The position numbers and the translations under genes are program-made. From Acidimicrobiia bacterium (GTDB lineage: Bacteria > Actinomycetota > Acidimicrobiia > IMCC26256 > BP-133), in NCBI GenBank assembly GCA_025934385.1, contig JAICYE010000110.1, positions 1-6,985 of the forward strand: a stretch of DNA of 6,985 nt, read 5' to 3'. The number at the start of each line of letters is the position of its first letter. Within the stretch, counting starts at the first letter, position 1. Under the pieces are notes generated by a model, which saw only the letters and a program-made list of their open reading frames with translations, had not been told where the DNA came from and searched no databases. Positions 1-5,190 of the stretch are shown here, in pieces.

Positions 1-658
1 AGGGCAGCGACCGGGCCAGGTCGTCGACGAGGGCGTCGAGCCGGCCGGCGGCGGCCTCGTAGGCCGCGCCGAGGTCGGCCTCGCCGGCGCCCGGCCGGAC
101 GAGGACGTTCTCGATGAGGTAGATCCGCTGCCGGAAGTGGTCGAAGGCGGCGACGTGGCCGGTGAGCGACATGACGGCGTCGGGCAGGCCCGGGTCCTGC
201 GCCGGGACGGCGGTCAGCCGCTCGATCTCCCGCACCACGTCGTAGCCCAGCCAGCCGACGATCCCGCCGTGGAAGGGCGGCAGGTCGGGGAGGCGGGGCG
301 CCCGGTAGCGGGCCAGCAGCGCCTCCAGCGCCCCGAGGGCGCCGCGGTCGTCGGGCAGGCCGGCGGCGAGGCCTTCACTATTCCGGTCAGGGTCCGCCTC
401 GCCCTCCAGCCAGCGGACGGCGCCGCCCCGGGCGACCAGCGTGAGGCTGGGGTCGCGCCCGACGAAGGAGTACCGGCCCCAGCGCTCACCGTGCTCGACG
501 GACTCCAGCAGGAAGCCCTCGCCGCCGCCGACGAGCTTGAGGAACACCGACACCGGGGTCTCGAGGTCGGCCAGCACCTCCCGCCACACGGGCACCACCG
601 TGTAGTCCTGGGCCAGTTCCTTGAATTCCGTGACCGAGGGGTGGAGGGGCTCGACCAT
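1..658 (-). CDS. trpE: Anthranilate synthase component I, N-terminal part (left edge cuts it)
   Basis: TrpE converts chorismate to anthranilate, the first step of tryptophan synthesis, using ammonia from a glutaminase partner (TrpG). About 219 residues are visible, roughly the N-terminal 40% of a usual ~500-residue protein. The catalytic chorismate-binding domain lies beyond the left edge. Visible landmarks are VVPVWREVLADLETPVS near residues 21-37, the tryptophan-feedback motif LLES (50-53) followed by exactly ten residues and Ser64, GRYSFVG (61-67), and GGIVGWLGYDVVREIERL near 131-148. An intact LLES-x10-S suggests inhibition by tryptophan. The ATG at 658 lies 10 nt after the hisI stop and has GAGG directly against it, an unusually short spacing, so it is probably translated by coupling to hisI. 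No leader peptide or attenuator fits in the gap. A PabB or salicylate synthase relative is less likely given the LLES motif and the his context. Confidence 0.93.
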   Translation of the reverse strand, partial: MVEPLHPSVTEFKELAQDYTVVPVWREVLADLETPVSVFLKLVGGGEGFLLESVEHGERWGRYSFVGRDPSLTLVARGGAVRWLEGEADPDRNSEGLAAGLPDDRGALGALEALLARYRAPRLPDLPPFHGGIVGWLGYDVVREIERLTAVPAQDPGLPDAVMSLTGHVAAFDHFRQRIYLIENVLVRPGAGEADLGAAYEAAAGRLDALVDDLARSLP

Positions 659-668
659 CCTCGGGGCG

Positions 669-1049
669 TCAGGCCGGTTCGGCCGGATCGGCGAAGCTCC
701 GGAAGAAGCACGTCCGCTCGCCGGTGTGGCAGGCGCCCTTGCCCTCCTGGTCGACGACGAACAGCAGCGTGTCGCCGTCGCAGTCGTAGTACGCCTGGCG
801 GACCCACTGCCGGTCGCCCGACGTCTCGCCCTTGCACCAGTACTCCTGCCGGCTGCGCGACCAGAACCAGGTTCGCCCCGTCTCGAGCGTCTGGCTGAGG
901 GCCTCGTCGTTCATGTAGGCCAGCATCAGGACGGCGCCCGTCCCCGCCTCCTGGATGATGGCGGGGACGAGGCCGTTGGCGTCGTACTTGACGCGGGCCA
1001 GGTGCTCGGGTGCGGTCGTGATCGGGGTCGCGGTGAAAGAGGCGGACAC
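669..1049 (-). CDS. hisI: Phosphoribosyl-AMP cyclohydrolase
   Basis: This cytosolic enzyme hydrolyses the purine ring of phosphoribosyl-AMP to give ProFAR, the third step of histidine synthesis. The 126-residue product has only the cyclohydrolase domain. No HisE pyrophosphohydrolase domain is fused, so hisE should be elsewhere. Signatures seen are [15 protein letters not shown] (64-78), the metal-binding DCDGD (89-93, Asp89/Asp91/Asp93), and [10 protein letters not shown] (106-115). Cys90, Cys107 and Cys114 are the expected zinc ligands. Cys72 sits where His or Arg is commoner (W-H/R-KGETSG), a small oddity. The start is a GTG with no Shine-Dalgarno sequence, but a TAGCAT box ends 7 nt upstream, so the message may be leaderless. 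It follows orf74 by 36 bp and is followed by trpE after 10 bp. Confidence 0.96.
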   Translation of the reverse strand: MSASFTATPITTAPEHLARVKYDANGLVPAIIQEAGTGAVLMLAYMNDEALSQTLETGRTWFWSRSRQEYWCKGETSGDRQWVRQAYYDCDGDTLLFVVDQEGKGACHTGERTCFFRSFADPAEPA

Positions 1050-1056
1050 GCCGCCA

Positions 1057-1062
1057 ATGCTA
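1057..1062 (-). promoter_or_regulatory. Predicted leaderless promoter (-10 box) of hisI-trpE
   Basis: On the minus strand TAGCAT is followed by TGGCGGC and then the hisI GTG. Seven bases between box and start codon put the transcription start at or next to the GTG, the usual geometry of actinobacterial leaderless genes. No Shine-Dalgarno sequence precedes hisI, which agrees. I see no convincing -35 box. TANNNT is a weak pattern alone; support comes from its exact placement and from the same motif before hisD and the 6566 gene. Confidence 0.55.
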
Positions 1063-1085
1063 CTGGCGCACCGCGCTCCGGCCGC

Positions 1086-1310
1086 TTACGCGGAGCGGTA
1101 GCTCAGTGACGGTTCGGCGGCCAGACCCCGGCGTTCGAGGAAGGCGAGCTTGCGGTGGAGCACCGATTGCCAGGCGGCGAAGTCGGTCTCGAAATGCCCC
1201 CGGTCGCCGTCTTCGTAGGCGTGCTCGAGTTCGTCGAAGGCATTGTCCTCCGCGTCGAGCAGTTCCCGGTAGCGCCGCATGAAGGCCTCGTCGAGCACTG
1301 GGTCTTCCAT
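1086..1310 (-). CDS. Small acidic helical protein of unknown function (orf74)
   Basis: I do not recognise this family. The 74-residue product is strongly acidic in residues 1-45 (16 Asp/Glu against four Arg) and more basic in residues 53-61 (HRKLAFLERR within 52-61). It looks mostly alpha-helical, with helices near 5-34 and 38-61 joined by a Gly-containing turn (EDGDRG, 33-38). There is no signal peptide, membrane segment or cysteine. It sits between hisF (124-bp gap) and hisI (36-bp gap) on the same strand. The ATG at 1310 has GGGGGTGG a few bases upstream. An ATG at 1280 (residue 11) has GAGG five bases upstream and is a possible alternative, giving 64 residues. Codon use is GC-rich at third positions like its neighbours, favouring a real gene. 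It may be a clade-specific partner or regulator of the his enzymes, but nothing in the sequence shows that. Confidence 0.7.
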   Translation of the reverse strand: MEDPVLDEAFMRRYRELLDAEDNAFDELEHAYEDGDRGHFETDFAAWQSVLHRKLAFLERRGLAAEPSLSYRSA

Positions 1311-1328
1311 GGCCACCCCCGTCTCGCG

Positions 1329-1349
1329 GCCGACCGACGTCGGGTCGGC
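1329..1349. repeat. Inverted repeat between hisF and orf74 (operator or mRNA hairpin)
   Basis: On the plus strand GCCGACC (1329-1335) and GGTCGGC (1343-1349) are perfect 7-bp inverted arms around a 7-nt centre, GACGTCG, which itself begins GAC and ends near GTC. It lies 14 bp downstream of a candidate -10 box (1363-1368) and upstream of orf74. In RNA from that promoter it would fold near the 5' end; in DNA it resembles a dimer-binding operator. No U-run follows, so it is not a classical terminator for hisF. Confidence 0.4.
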
Positions 1350-1362
1350 TCGGGTTTCAGCC

Positions 1363-1368
1363 AAGGTA
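1363..1368 (-). promoter_or_regulatory. Candidate -10 box for orf74
   Basis: On the minus strand the sequence reads GGTACCTTGGCT, with TACCTT as a TANNNT hexamer. It lies in the 124-bp gap after hisF, which is less GC-rich than its surroundings. Start of transcription would fall near 1356, leaving a leader of about 45 nt before the ATG at 1310, unlike the leaderless spacing seen at hisI and hisD. The GGTAC-N-YTGGCY context resembles the hisD box. No good -35 hexamer is visible. Confidence 0.3.
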
Positions 1369-1434
1369 CCGTCTGGCGTCGGAGGCAGAAAGCCCCGCGT
1401 CAGAAACGTCACGAAGAAGAAACGTGGATCTGGC

Positions 1435-2190
1435 TCAGCGCCGGACGGGGATGCCACGCCCGGCGAGGTACTCCTTCGCCTCGCCGACGGTGTGCTGGCC
1501 GAAGTGGAAGATCGAGGCGGCCAGGACGGCGCTGGCGCCCCCGTCGGCCAGGCCCTCGTAGAGGTGCTCCAGCGTGCCGACGCCGCCGCTGGCGATGACC
1601 GGGACGGGCACGGCGCCGCCCACCGCCCGGAGCAGGTCGCAGTCGTAGCCGGACTTGGTGCCGTCACGATCCATCGAGGTGAGGAGGATCTCGCCGGCGC
1701 CGAGCGCCACGACCTCCTCGGCCCAGGAGACGGCGTCGAGGCCGGTCGGCTTGCGCCCGCCGTGGGTGTAGACCTCCCAGCCGCGCTGCGCCCGCCGGGC
1801 GTCGATGGCCACCACGATGCACTGGGAGCCGAACTCGGAGGCTGACTGGGCCACGATCTCGGGGCTGGCCACCGCCCGGGTGTTGAACGACACCTTGTCG
1901 GCCCCGGCCCGCAGCATCTTGCGGACGTCGTCGGCGTGGTTCAGCCCGCCGCCGACGGTGAAGGGGATGAAGACCTGCTCGGCGACGCGGGCCACGACGT
2001 CGACCATCGTCTCCCGGGCGTCGGAGCTGGCCGTGATGTCGAGGAACACCAGCTCGTCGGCGCCCTCGGCGTCGTAGCGGGCGGCCAGCTCGACGGGGTC
2101 GCCGGCGTCGCGCAGGCCGACGAAGTTGACGCCCTTGACGACGCGGCCGGCGTCGACGTCGAGGCAGGGGATCACACGGGCGCCAAGCAT
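1435..2190 (-). CDS. hisF: Imidazole glycerol phosphate synthase, cyclase subunit
   Basis: HisF is the (beta/alpha)8-barrel cyclase of IGP synthase. It takes ammonia channelled from HisH and converts PRFAR to imidazole glycerol phosphate plus AICAR. The 251-residue product is full length. The N-terminus ([16 protein letters not shown], 5-20) is canonical and fixes the start. Catalytic Asp11 and Asp130 (VVAIDA) sit at their usual positions. Phosphate-binding glycine segments are TVGGG (78-82) and ASGGVGT (200-206), and TSMDRDGT (171-178) is the typical late-barrel loop. The start lies inside the end of hisA, a 19-nt overlap, with a strong GGAGGAGG ribosome site 7 nt upstream. The C-terminus (AGRGIPVRR) is normal. 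A 124-bp gap follows, so hisF probably ends the compact hisD-hisF block. Confidence 0.97.
   Translation of the reverse strand: MLGARVIPCLDVDAGRVVKGVNFVGLRDAGDPVELAARYDAEGADELVFLDITASSDARETMVDVVARVAEQVFIPFTVGGGLNHADDVRKMLRAGADKVSFNTRAVASPEIVAQSASEFGSQCIVVAIDARRAQRGWEVYTHGGRKPTGLDAVSWAEEVVALGAGEILLTSMDRDGTKSGYDCDLLRAVGGAVPVPVIASGGVGTLEHLYEGLADGGASAVLAASIFHFGQHTVGEAKEYLAGRGIPVRR
1571..1599. repeat. 29-nt exact direct repeat, copy in hisF
   Basis: These 29 bases are identical to 2311-2339 in hisA and in the same reading frame. On the minus strand they encode [10 protein letters not shown], the phosphate-binding segment near the end of both barrels, with nine of ten codons identical and the tenth differing only at its third base. 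HisA and HisF are known paralogues, so shared protein sequence is expected. Complete identity at synonymous sites fits strong codon bias or past gene conversion. Confidence 0.85.
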
Positions 2191-2918
2191 GCCAGCGCCT
2201 CCTCCACGGTGAAGCGGCCTTCGTAGATGGCCCGTCCGACGATGACGCCGGCCAGAGCCCGGCGCTCCCCCGGCCCGGCCCGGAGCCCGGCCAGGGCGGC
2301 GACGTCGTCGAGCGTGCCGACGCCGCCGCTGGCGATGACGTCGATCGTGGTGGCGTCGAGGACGGCGGCGAGTTGGTCGACGTCGGGGCCGGCCATGGTG
2401 CCGTCGCGGCCGATCTCGGTGACGATCAGCGCCGCCACGCCCTCGCCCTCGAAGCGCCGGGCCAGATCGACGAGGTCGGCGCCGGTCGTCTCCGTCCAGC
2501 CCTTGACCGCCACCCGGCGGCCCCGGGCATCGAGGCCGACGGCCACCCGGCCGGGGTAGCGGGCGGCCAGTTCGGTGACGAGCTCGGGCCGCTCGACGGC
2601 GGCGGTGCCGATCACGACCCGGGCGACGCCGGCGTCGATGAGCCGCTCGGCCGCCTCGACCGACCGGACGCCGCCGCCCGTCTCCACCCCGCAGCGGACG
2701 CTGCGGGCGATGGCGGCCACGTATTCGAGGTTGCCGGCCTCGCCGCTGCGGGCGGCGTCGAGGTCGACGACGTGGATCCAGCGGGCGCCAGCCGCCTCGA
2801 AGGAGCGGGCCACGGCGACGGGGTCGTCGGAGTAGACGGTCTCGGCGGTGTAGTCGCCTCGCAGCAGGCGGACGGCCCGGCCGGCCCGCAGGTCGATGGC
2901 GGGATAGAGATCAACCAC
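2172..2918 (-). CDS. hisA: ProFAR isomerase (HisA), apparently single-function
   Basis: HisA is a (beta/alpha)8-barrel isomerase that converts ProFAR to PRFAR by an Amadori rearrangement. The 248-residue product is full length. Catalytic Asp9 (YPAID) and Asp130 (AVGLDARG) are present, as are GGG (81-83), VIGTAAVE (102-109), TEIGRDGT (167-174) and ASGGVGT (196-202). Actinobacterial PriA, which also does the TrpF reaction, typically has SGGIRD and an RGWE-x-DGGDLW loop. Here the loops are GGGVRS (81-86) and [12 protein letters not shown] (138-149), closer to E. coli HisA, so I infer no TrpF activity. The start is GTG at 2918, overlapping the hisH stop by 8 nt with no ribosome site, so translation is probably coupled. 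A slightly extended loop ([10 protein letters not shown], 212-221) precedes the last phosphate site. The name is safe; the loss of dual function is inferred. Confidence 0.96.
   Translation of the reverse strand: MVDLYPAIDLRAGRAVRLLRGDYTAETVYSDDPVAVARSFEAAGARWIHVVDLDAARSGEAGNLEYVAAIARSVRCGVETGGGVRSVEAAERLIDAGVARVVIGTAAVERPELVTELAARYPGRVAVGLDARGRRVAVKGWTETTGADLVDLARRFEGEGVAALIVTEIGRDGTMAGPDVDQLAAVLDATTIDVIASGGVGTLDDVAALAGLRAGPGERRALAGVIVGRAIYEGRFTVEEALACLAPV
2198..2205 (-). promoter_or_regulatory. Strong ribosome binding site of hisF
   Basis: GGAGGAGG on the minus strand lies 7 nt before the hisF ATG, inside the last codons of hisA. It supports the ATG at 2190 and thus the 19-nt overlap between the two genes. 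Confidence 0.8.
2311..2339. repeat. 29-nt exact direct repeat, copy in hisA
   Basis: Identical to 1571-1599 in hisF and encoding the same [10 protein letters not shown] phosphate-binding segment in the same frame. The flanking bases differ: the preceding codon is Asp here and Pro in hisF. Confidence 0.85.
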
Positions 2919-3516
2919 AGGCGTCGGCGAAGTTCTGCAGCAGGCGCAGCCCGTTGGCGGCGCTCTTCTCCGGATGGAACTGCGTCGCCCACAGCGACCC
3001 CTGCTCGACGGCGGCCACGACGGTGCCGCCGTACTCGGTGGTGGCGGCCACGACGGCCTCGTCGTCGGGGACGGGCGCGTAGGAGTGGACGAAGTACAGC
3101 CAGCTGCCGTCCTCGATGCCGTCGAACAGCGCCGAGCCCGTCCGGATCATGAGGGTGTTCCACCCCATGTGCGGCAGGCGGTCGGTGGTGGTGAGCCGGC
3201 GGACTTCGCCGGGGATGATCCCGAGCCCCGTGACGCCCGGCGCCTCCTCGCTGGAGTCGAACAGCATCTGCATCCCCACGCAGATCCCGATGAAGGGCTT
3301 GCCGGCCTCGACCGCCTCGTGGACCACCGGCTCCAGGCCCGACTCCCGGAGTTGCTCCATACACCGCCCGAAGGCGCCGACGCCGGGCAGCACCACGCCG
3401 GCCGCGGCGCGGGCCACGGCCGGGTCGGTGGTCAGGGCGGCGTCGACCCCGAGATGCTGCAACGCCTTCTCGGCCGATCGGAGGTTGCCGATGCCGTAGT
3501 CGAGAACGGCGATCAC
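2911..3516 (-). CDS. hisH: Imidazole glycerol phosphate synthase, glutaminase subunit
   Basis: HisH is a class I glutamine amidotransferase that hydrolyses glutamine and passes ammonia into the HisF barrel. From the GTG at 3516 it is 201 residues, the usual family length. The N-terminus IAVLDYGIGNLRS is canonical. The oxyanion segment PGVGAFG (44-50), nucleophile Cys79 in GICVGMQ (77-83), and the His181/Glu183 pair in QFHPEKS (179-185) complete the triad. PHMGWN (115-120) is also typical. An upstream in-frame ATG at 3555 would add 13 unrelated residues and overlap hisB by 29 nt. I prefer the GTG, which has GGA about 6 nt upstream and sits 10 nt after the hisB stop. The stop overlaps the hisA GTG by 8 nt. 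Confidence 0.95.
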   Translation of the reverse strand: MIAVLDYGIGNLRSAEKALQHLGVDAALTTDPAVARAAAGVVLPGVGAFGRCMEQLRESGLEPVVHEAVEAGKPFIGICVGMQMLFDSSEEAPGVTGLGIIPGEVRRLTTTDRLPHMGWNTLMIRTGSALFDGIEDGSWLYFVHSYAPVPDDEAVVAATTEYGGTVVAAVEQGSLWATQFHPEKSAANGLRLLQNFADACG

Positions 3517-3526
3517 GGGATTCCGT

Positions 3527-4111
3527 TCACAGCACTTCTTTGGTGGAGGGCACACCGCCGCCCTCCACCCGCACGGCGTCGCGCAGCGCCCGGGCCACGC
3601 CCTTGAACGACGCCTCGACGATGTGGTGCCCGTTCTTGCCGGACAGGCTCTTGAGGTGGAGGGTCATGCCGGCCGAGGTCACGAAGGCCCGGAAGAACTC
3701 CTCGGCCAGCTGGGGGTCGAACGTCCCGATCATCTGGCTCGGCACGTCGACGTCGTAGGCCAGGTACGGCCGGCCCGACAGGTCGAGCGCCACCTGGATC
3801 AGCGCCTCGTCGAGCGGCAGCAGGTGGGAGGCGAAGCGGCGGATGCCGGCCTTGTCGCCCAGCGCCTCGGCGAAGGCGGCGCCAAGGGTGATGCCGGCGT
3901 CCTCGATGGTGTGGTGGGTGTCGACGTCGAGGTCGCCCCGGGCGGTGAGCTCGAGATCGAACCCGCCGTGGCGGCCGATCTGCTCCAGCATGTGGTCGAA
4001 GAACGGGATGCCCGTCGAGACCTTGGCCACGCCGGTGCCGTCGAGATCGATCCGGACCGAGATCTCGGTCTCCTTGGTCGAGCGCTTCCGCTCGGCGACT
4101 CTCGGGCTCAT
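3527..4111 (-). CDS. hisB: Imidazoleglycerol-phosphate dehydratase
   Basis: This manganese enzyme dehydrates imidazole glycerol phosphate to imidazole acetol phosphate. The 194-residue product is the dehydratase domain alone; the phosphatase domain fused in E. coli HisB is absent, so histidinol-phosphate phosphatase must be encoded elsewhere. Landmarks are TEISVRIDLDGTG (15-27), GIPFFDHMLEQ (34-44, His40), the metal motif DTHHTIEDAG (64-73), PLDEAL (99-104), and the second metal motif NGHHIVEASFK (160-170). The GGGVPSTKEVL end is characteristic. The frame stays open upstream through hisC, but the ATG at 4111 is right: homology starts there and an almost perfect ribosome site precedes it. It overlaps the hisC stop by 4 nt (ATGA). 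Confidence 0.97.
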   Translation of the reverse strand: MSPRVAERKRSTKETEISVRIDLDGTGVAKVSTGIPFFDHMLEQIGRHGGFDLELTARGDLDVDTHHTIEDAGITLGAAFAEALGDKAGIRRFASHLLPLDEALIQVALDLSGRPYLAYDVDVPSQMIGTFDPQLAEEFFRAFVTSAGMTLHLKSLSGKNGHHIVEASFKGVARALRDAVRVEGGGVPSTKEVL

Positions 4112-5190
4112 GTTGCCAGGACCTCCTTCAAGGCGGCCAGGAAGGCGTCGTTCTCCTCCGGCCGGCCGATCGTGACCCGCAGGCAGCCGTCGAGCCGGGG
4201 CCAGCGGGCGAAGTTGCGGACGAGGACGCCGGCCCGCAGCAGCCCCTCCCAGATGGCCACGCCGTCCGCCGCGACGGTGCGGAACAGGATGAAGTTGGCG
4301 CCCGACGGGAACGCCTCGACGCCGTCGAGGGCCGACAGGGCGGCCCCCACCCGGTCGCGCTCGGTCATGATCGAGGCGACCCGGTTGCCCATCTCGCCGG
4401 TGAAGCGCAGCGCCACGGTGCCGGCCACCTGGGTCGGCACCGACAGGTGGTAGGGCAGCACGACCTTCTCCAGGTCCTCCACCACCGACGGGGGGGCGAC
4501 GCAGAACCCGAGGCGGAAGGCGGCCATCGACCACACCTTGGAATAGGTCCGGGCGACCACCAGCGGGACGTCGTCGGCGACGAGGTCGACGGCCGTCCAC
4601 GGCGAGAACTCGGCGTAGGCCTCGTCGACGATGAGGAGGCCGGGCCGGGCCCGGGCGGCGATCCGCTCGACGAGCGCCTCGACGGTCTGCCGGGGCTCGA
4701 CCATCCCCGTCGGGTTGTTGGGGGTCGTGAGGAAGACGACGTCGGGCTGGCGCTCGTCGACGAGGCGGACGGCCTCGGCCGGGTCGAGCGTGAAGTCCGC
4801 CCGGCGCTCGCCGGTGACCACGCCCGTCCCCGTGATCCGGGCGATGTGGGCGTGGAGCACGTAGGAGGGCTCGAACACCAGGGCCGTGCGGCCGGGCCCG
4901 CCGTAGCCGAGGAGAAGGGTCTGCAGCACCTCGTTGGACCCGTTGGCGCAGAAGACCCGCTCGGGCGGCTGGCCGAGGAACTCGCCGAGGGCCGCCCGGA
5001 GGCGGCGGGCCGCCCGGTCGGGGTAGCGGTGGGCGGCGGCCGAGCTGACCTCGCCCGTCCATGCCTGGAAGAACTCCGGCGGCGGCGGGTAGGGGCTCTC
5101 GTTGGTGTTGAGGCGGACGGCGACGTCGACCTGGGGGGAGTGGTAACCCTCGAGGTCGCCGAGGTCGTCCCGGAGCTTCGGCCGGCTCAA
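4108..5190 (-). CDS. hisC: Histidinol-phosphate aminotransferase
   Basis: HisC is a PLP-dependent fold-type I aminotransferase that transfers an amino group from glutamate to imidazole acetol phosphate. The 360-residue length is normal. Seen in order are LNTNESPY (27-34), GSNEVLQ (84-90), PNNPTG (157-162, Asn159), VDEAY (188-192, Asp189 and Tyr192), and TYSKVWSMAAFRLGF (215-229), with Lys218 as the PLP Schiff-base lysine and Arg226 as a phosphate anchor. RVTIG (338-342) carries the substrate-carboxylate arginine. SKVWSMAAFRLG replaces the SKAFGLAGLRLG form common in other bacteria, a variant I associate with actinobacteria. The start is a rare TTG whose last bases overlap the hisD stop (TTGA), with GGAG 7 nt upstream. 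The 3' end contains the hisB ribosome site. Confidence 0.96.
   Translation of the reverse strand: MSRPKLRDDLGDLEGYHSPQVDVAVRLNTNESPYPPPPEFFQAWTGEVSSAAAHRYPDRAARRLRAALGEFLGQPPERVFCANGSNEVLQTLLLGYGGPGRTALVFEPSYVLHAHIARITGTGVVTGERRADFTLDPAEAVRLVDERQPDVVFLTTPNNPTGMVEPRQTVEALVERIAARARPGLLIVDEAYAEFSPWTAVDLVADDVPLVVARTYSKVWSMAAFRLGFCVAPPSVVEDLEKVVLPYHLSVPTQVAGTVALRFTGEMGNRVASIMTERDRVGAALSALDGVEAFPSGANFILFRTVAADGVAIWEGLLRAGVLVRNFARWPRLDGCLRVTIGRPEENDAFLAALKEVLAT
4121..4128 (-). promoter_or_regulatory. Near-perfect ribosome binding site of hisB
   Basis: AAGGAGGT on the minus strand matches the whole anti-Shine-Dalgarno core and lies 9 nt before the hisB ATG, inside the last codons of hisC. It fixes the hisB start and suggests hisB is translated strongly in addition to the ATGA coupling. 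Confidence 0.9.

Noticed and set aside
659..668. Tryptophan attenuator or T-box before trpE
   Set aside because: Only 10 nt separate hisI and trpE, with no room for a leader peptide with Trp codons or alternative hairpins.
137..1109. Rightward frames opposite trpE and hisI (137-898, 621-1109)
   Set aside because: They are antisense shadows of recognised genes with no domain signature.
1311..1667. Upstream extension of orf74 to an ATG at 1667
   Set aside because: The extension runs through hisF in another frame and through the promoter-like gap, and its composition changes sharply at 1310.
3517..3555. Longer hisH start at the ATG at 3555
   Set aside because: The 13 added residues (MCPPPKKCCERNP) do not resemble HisH N-termini and would overlap hisB. 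The GTG at 3516 gives the standard length.
2227..3606. Rightward frames opposite hisA and hisH
   Set aside because: They have Ala/Arg/Gly/Pro-rich composition, mirror real genes, and lack ribosome sites or promoters.
3527..5062. 511-residue leftward frame that would fuse extra sequence to HisB
   Set aside because: The part upstream of 4111 is a Pro/Arg/Gly-rich shadow of hisC. HisB homology, the ATGA overlap and the strong ribosome site all place the start at 4111.
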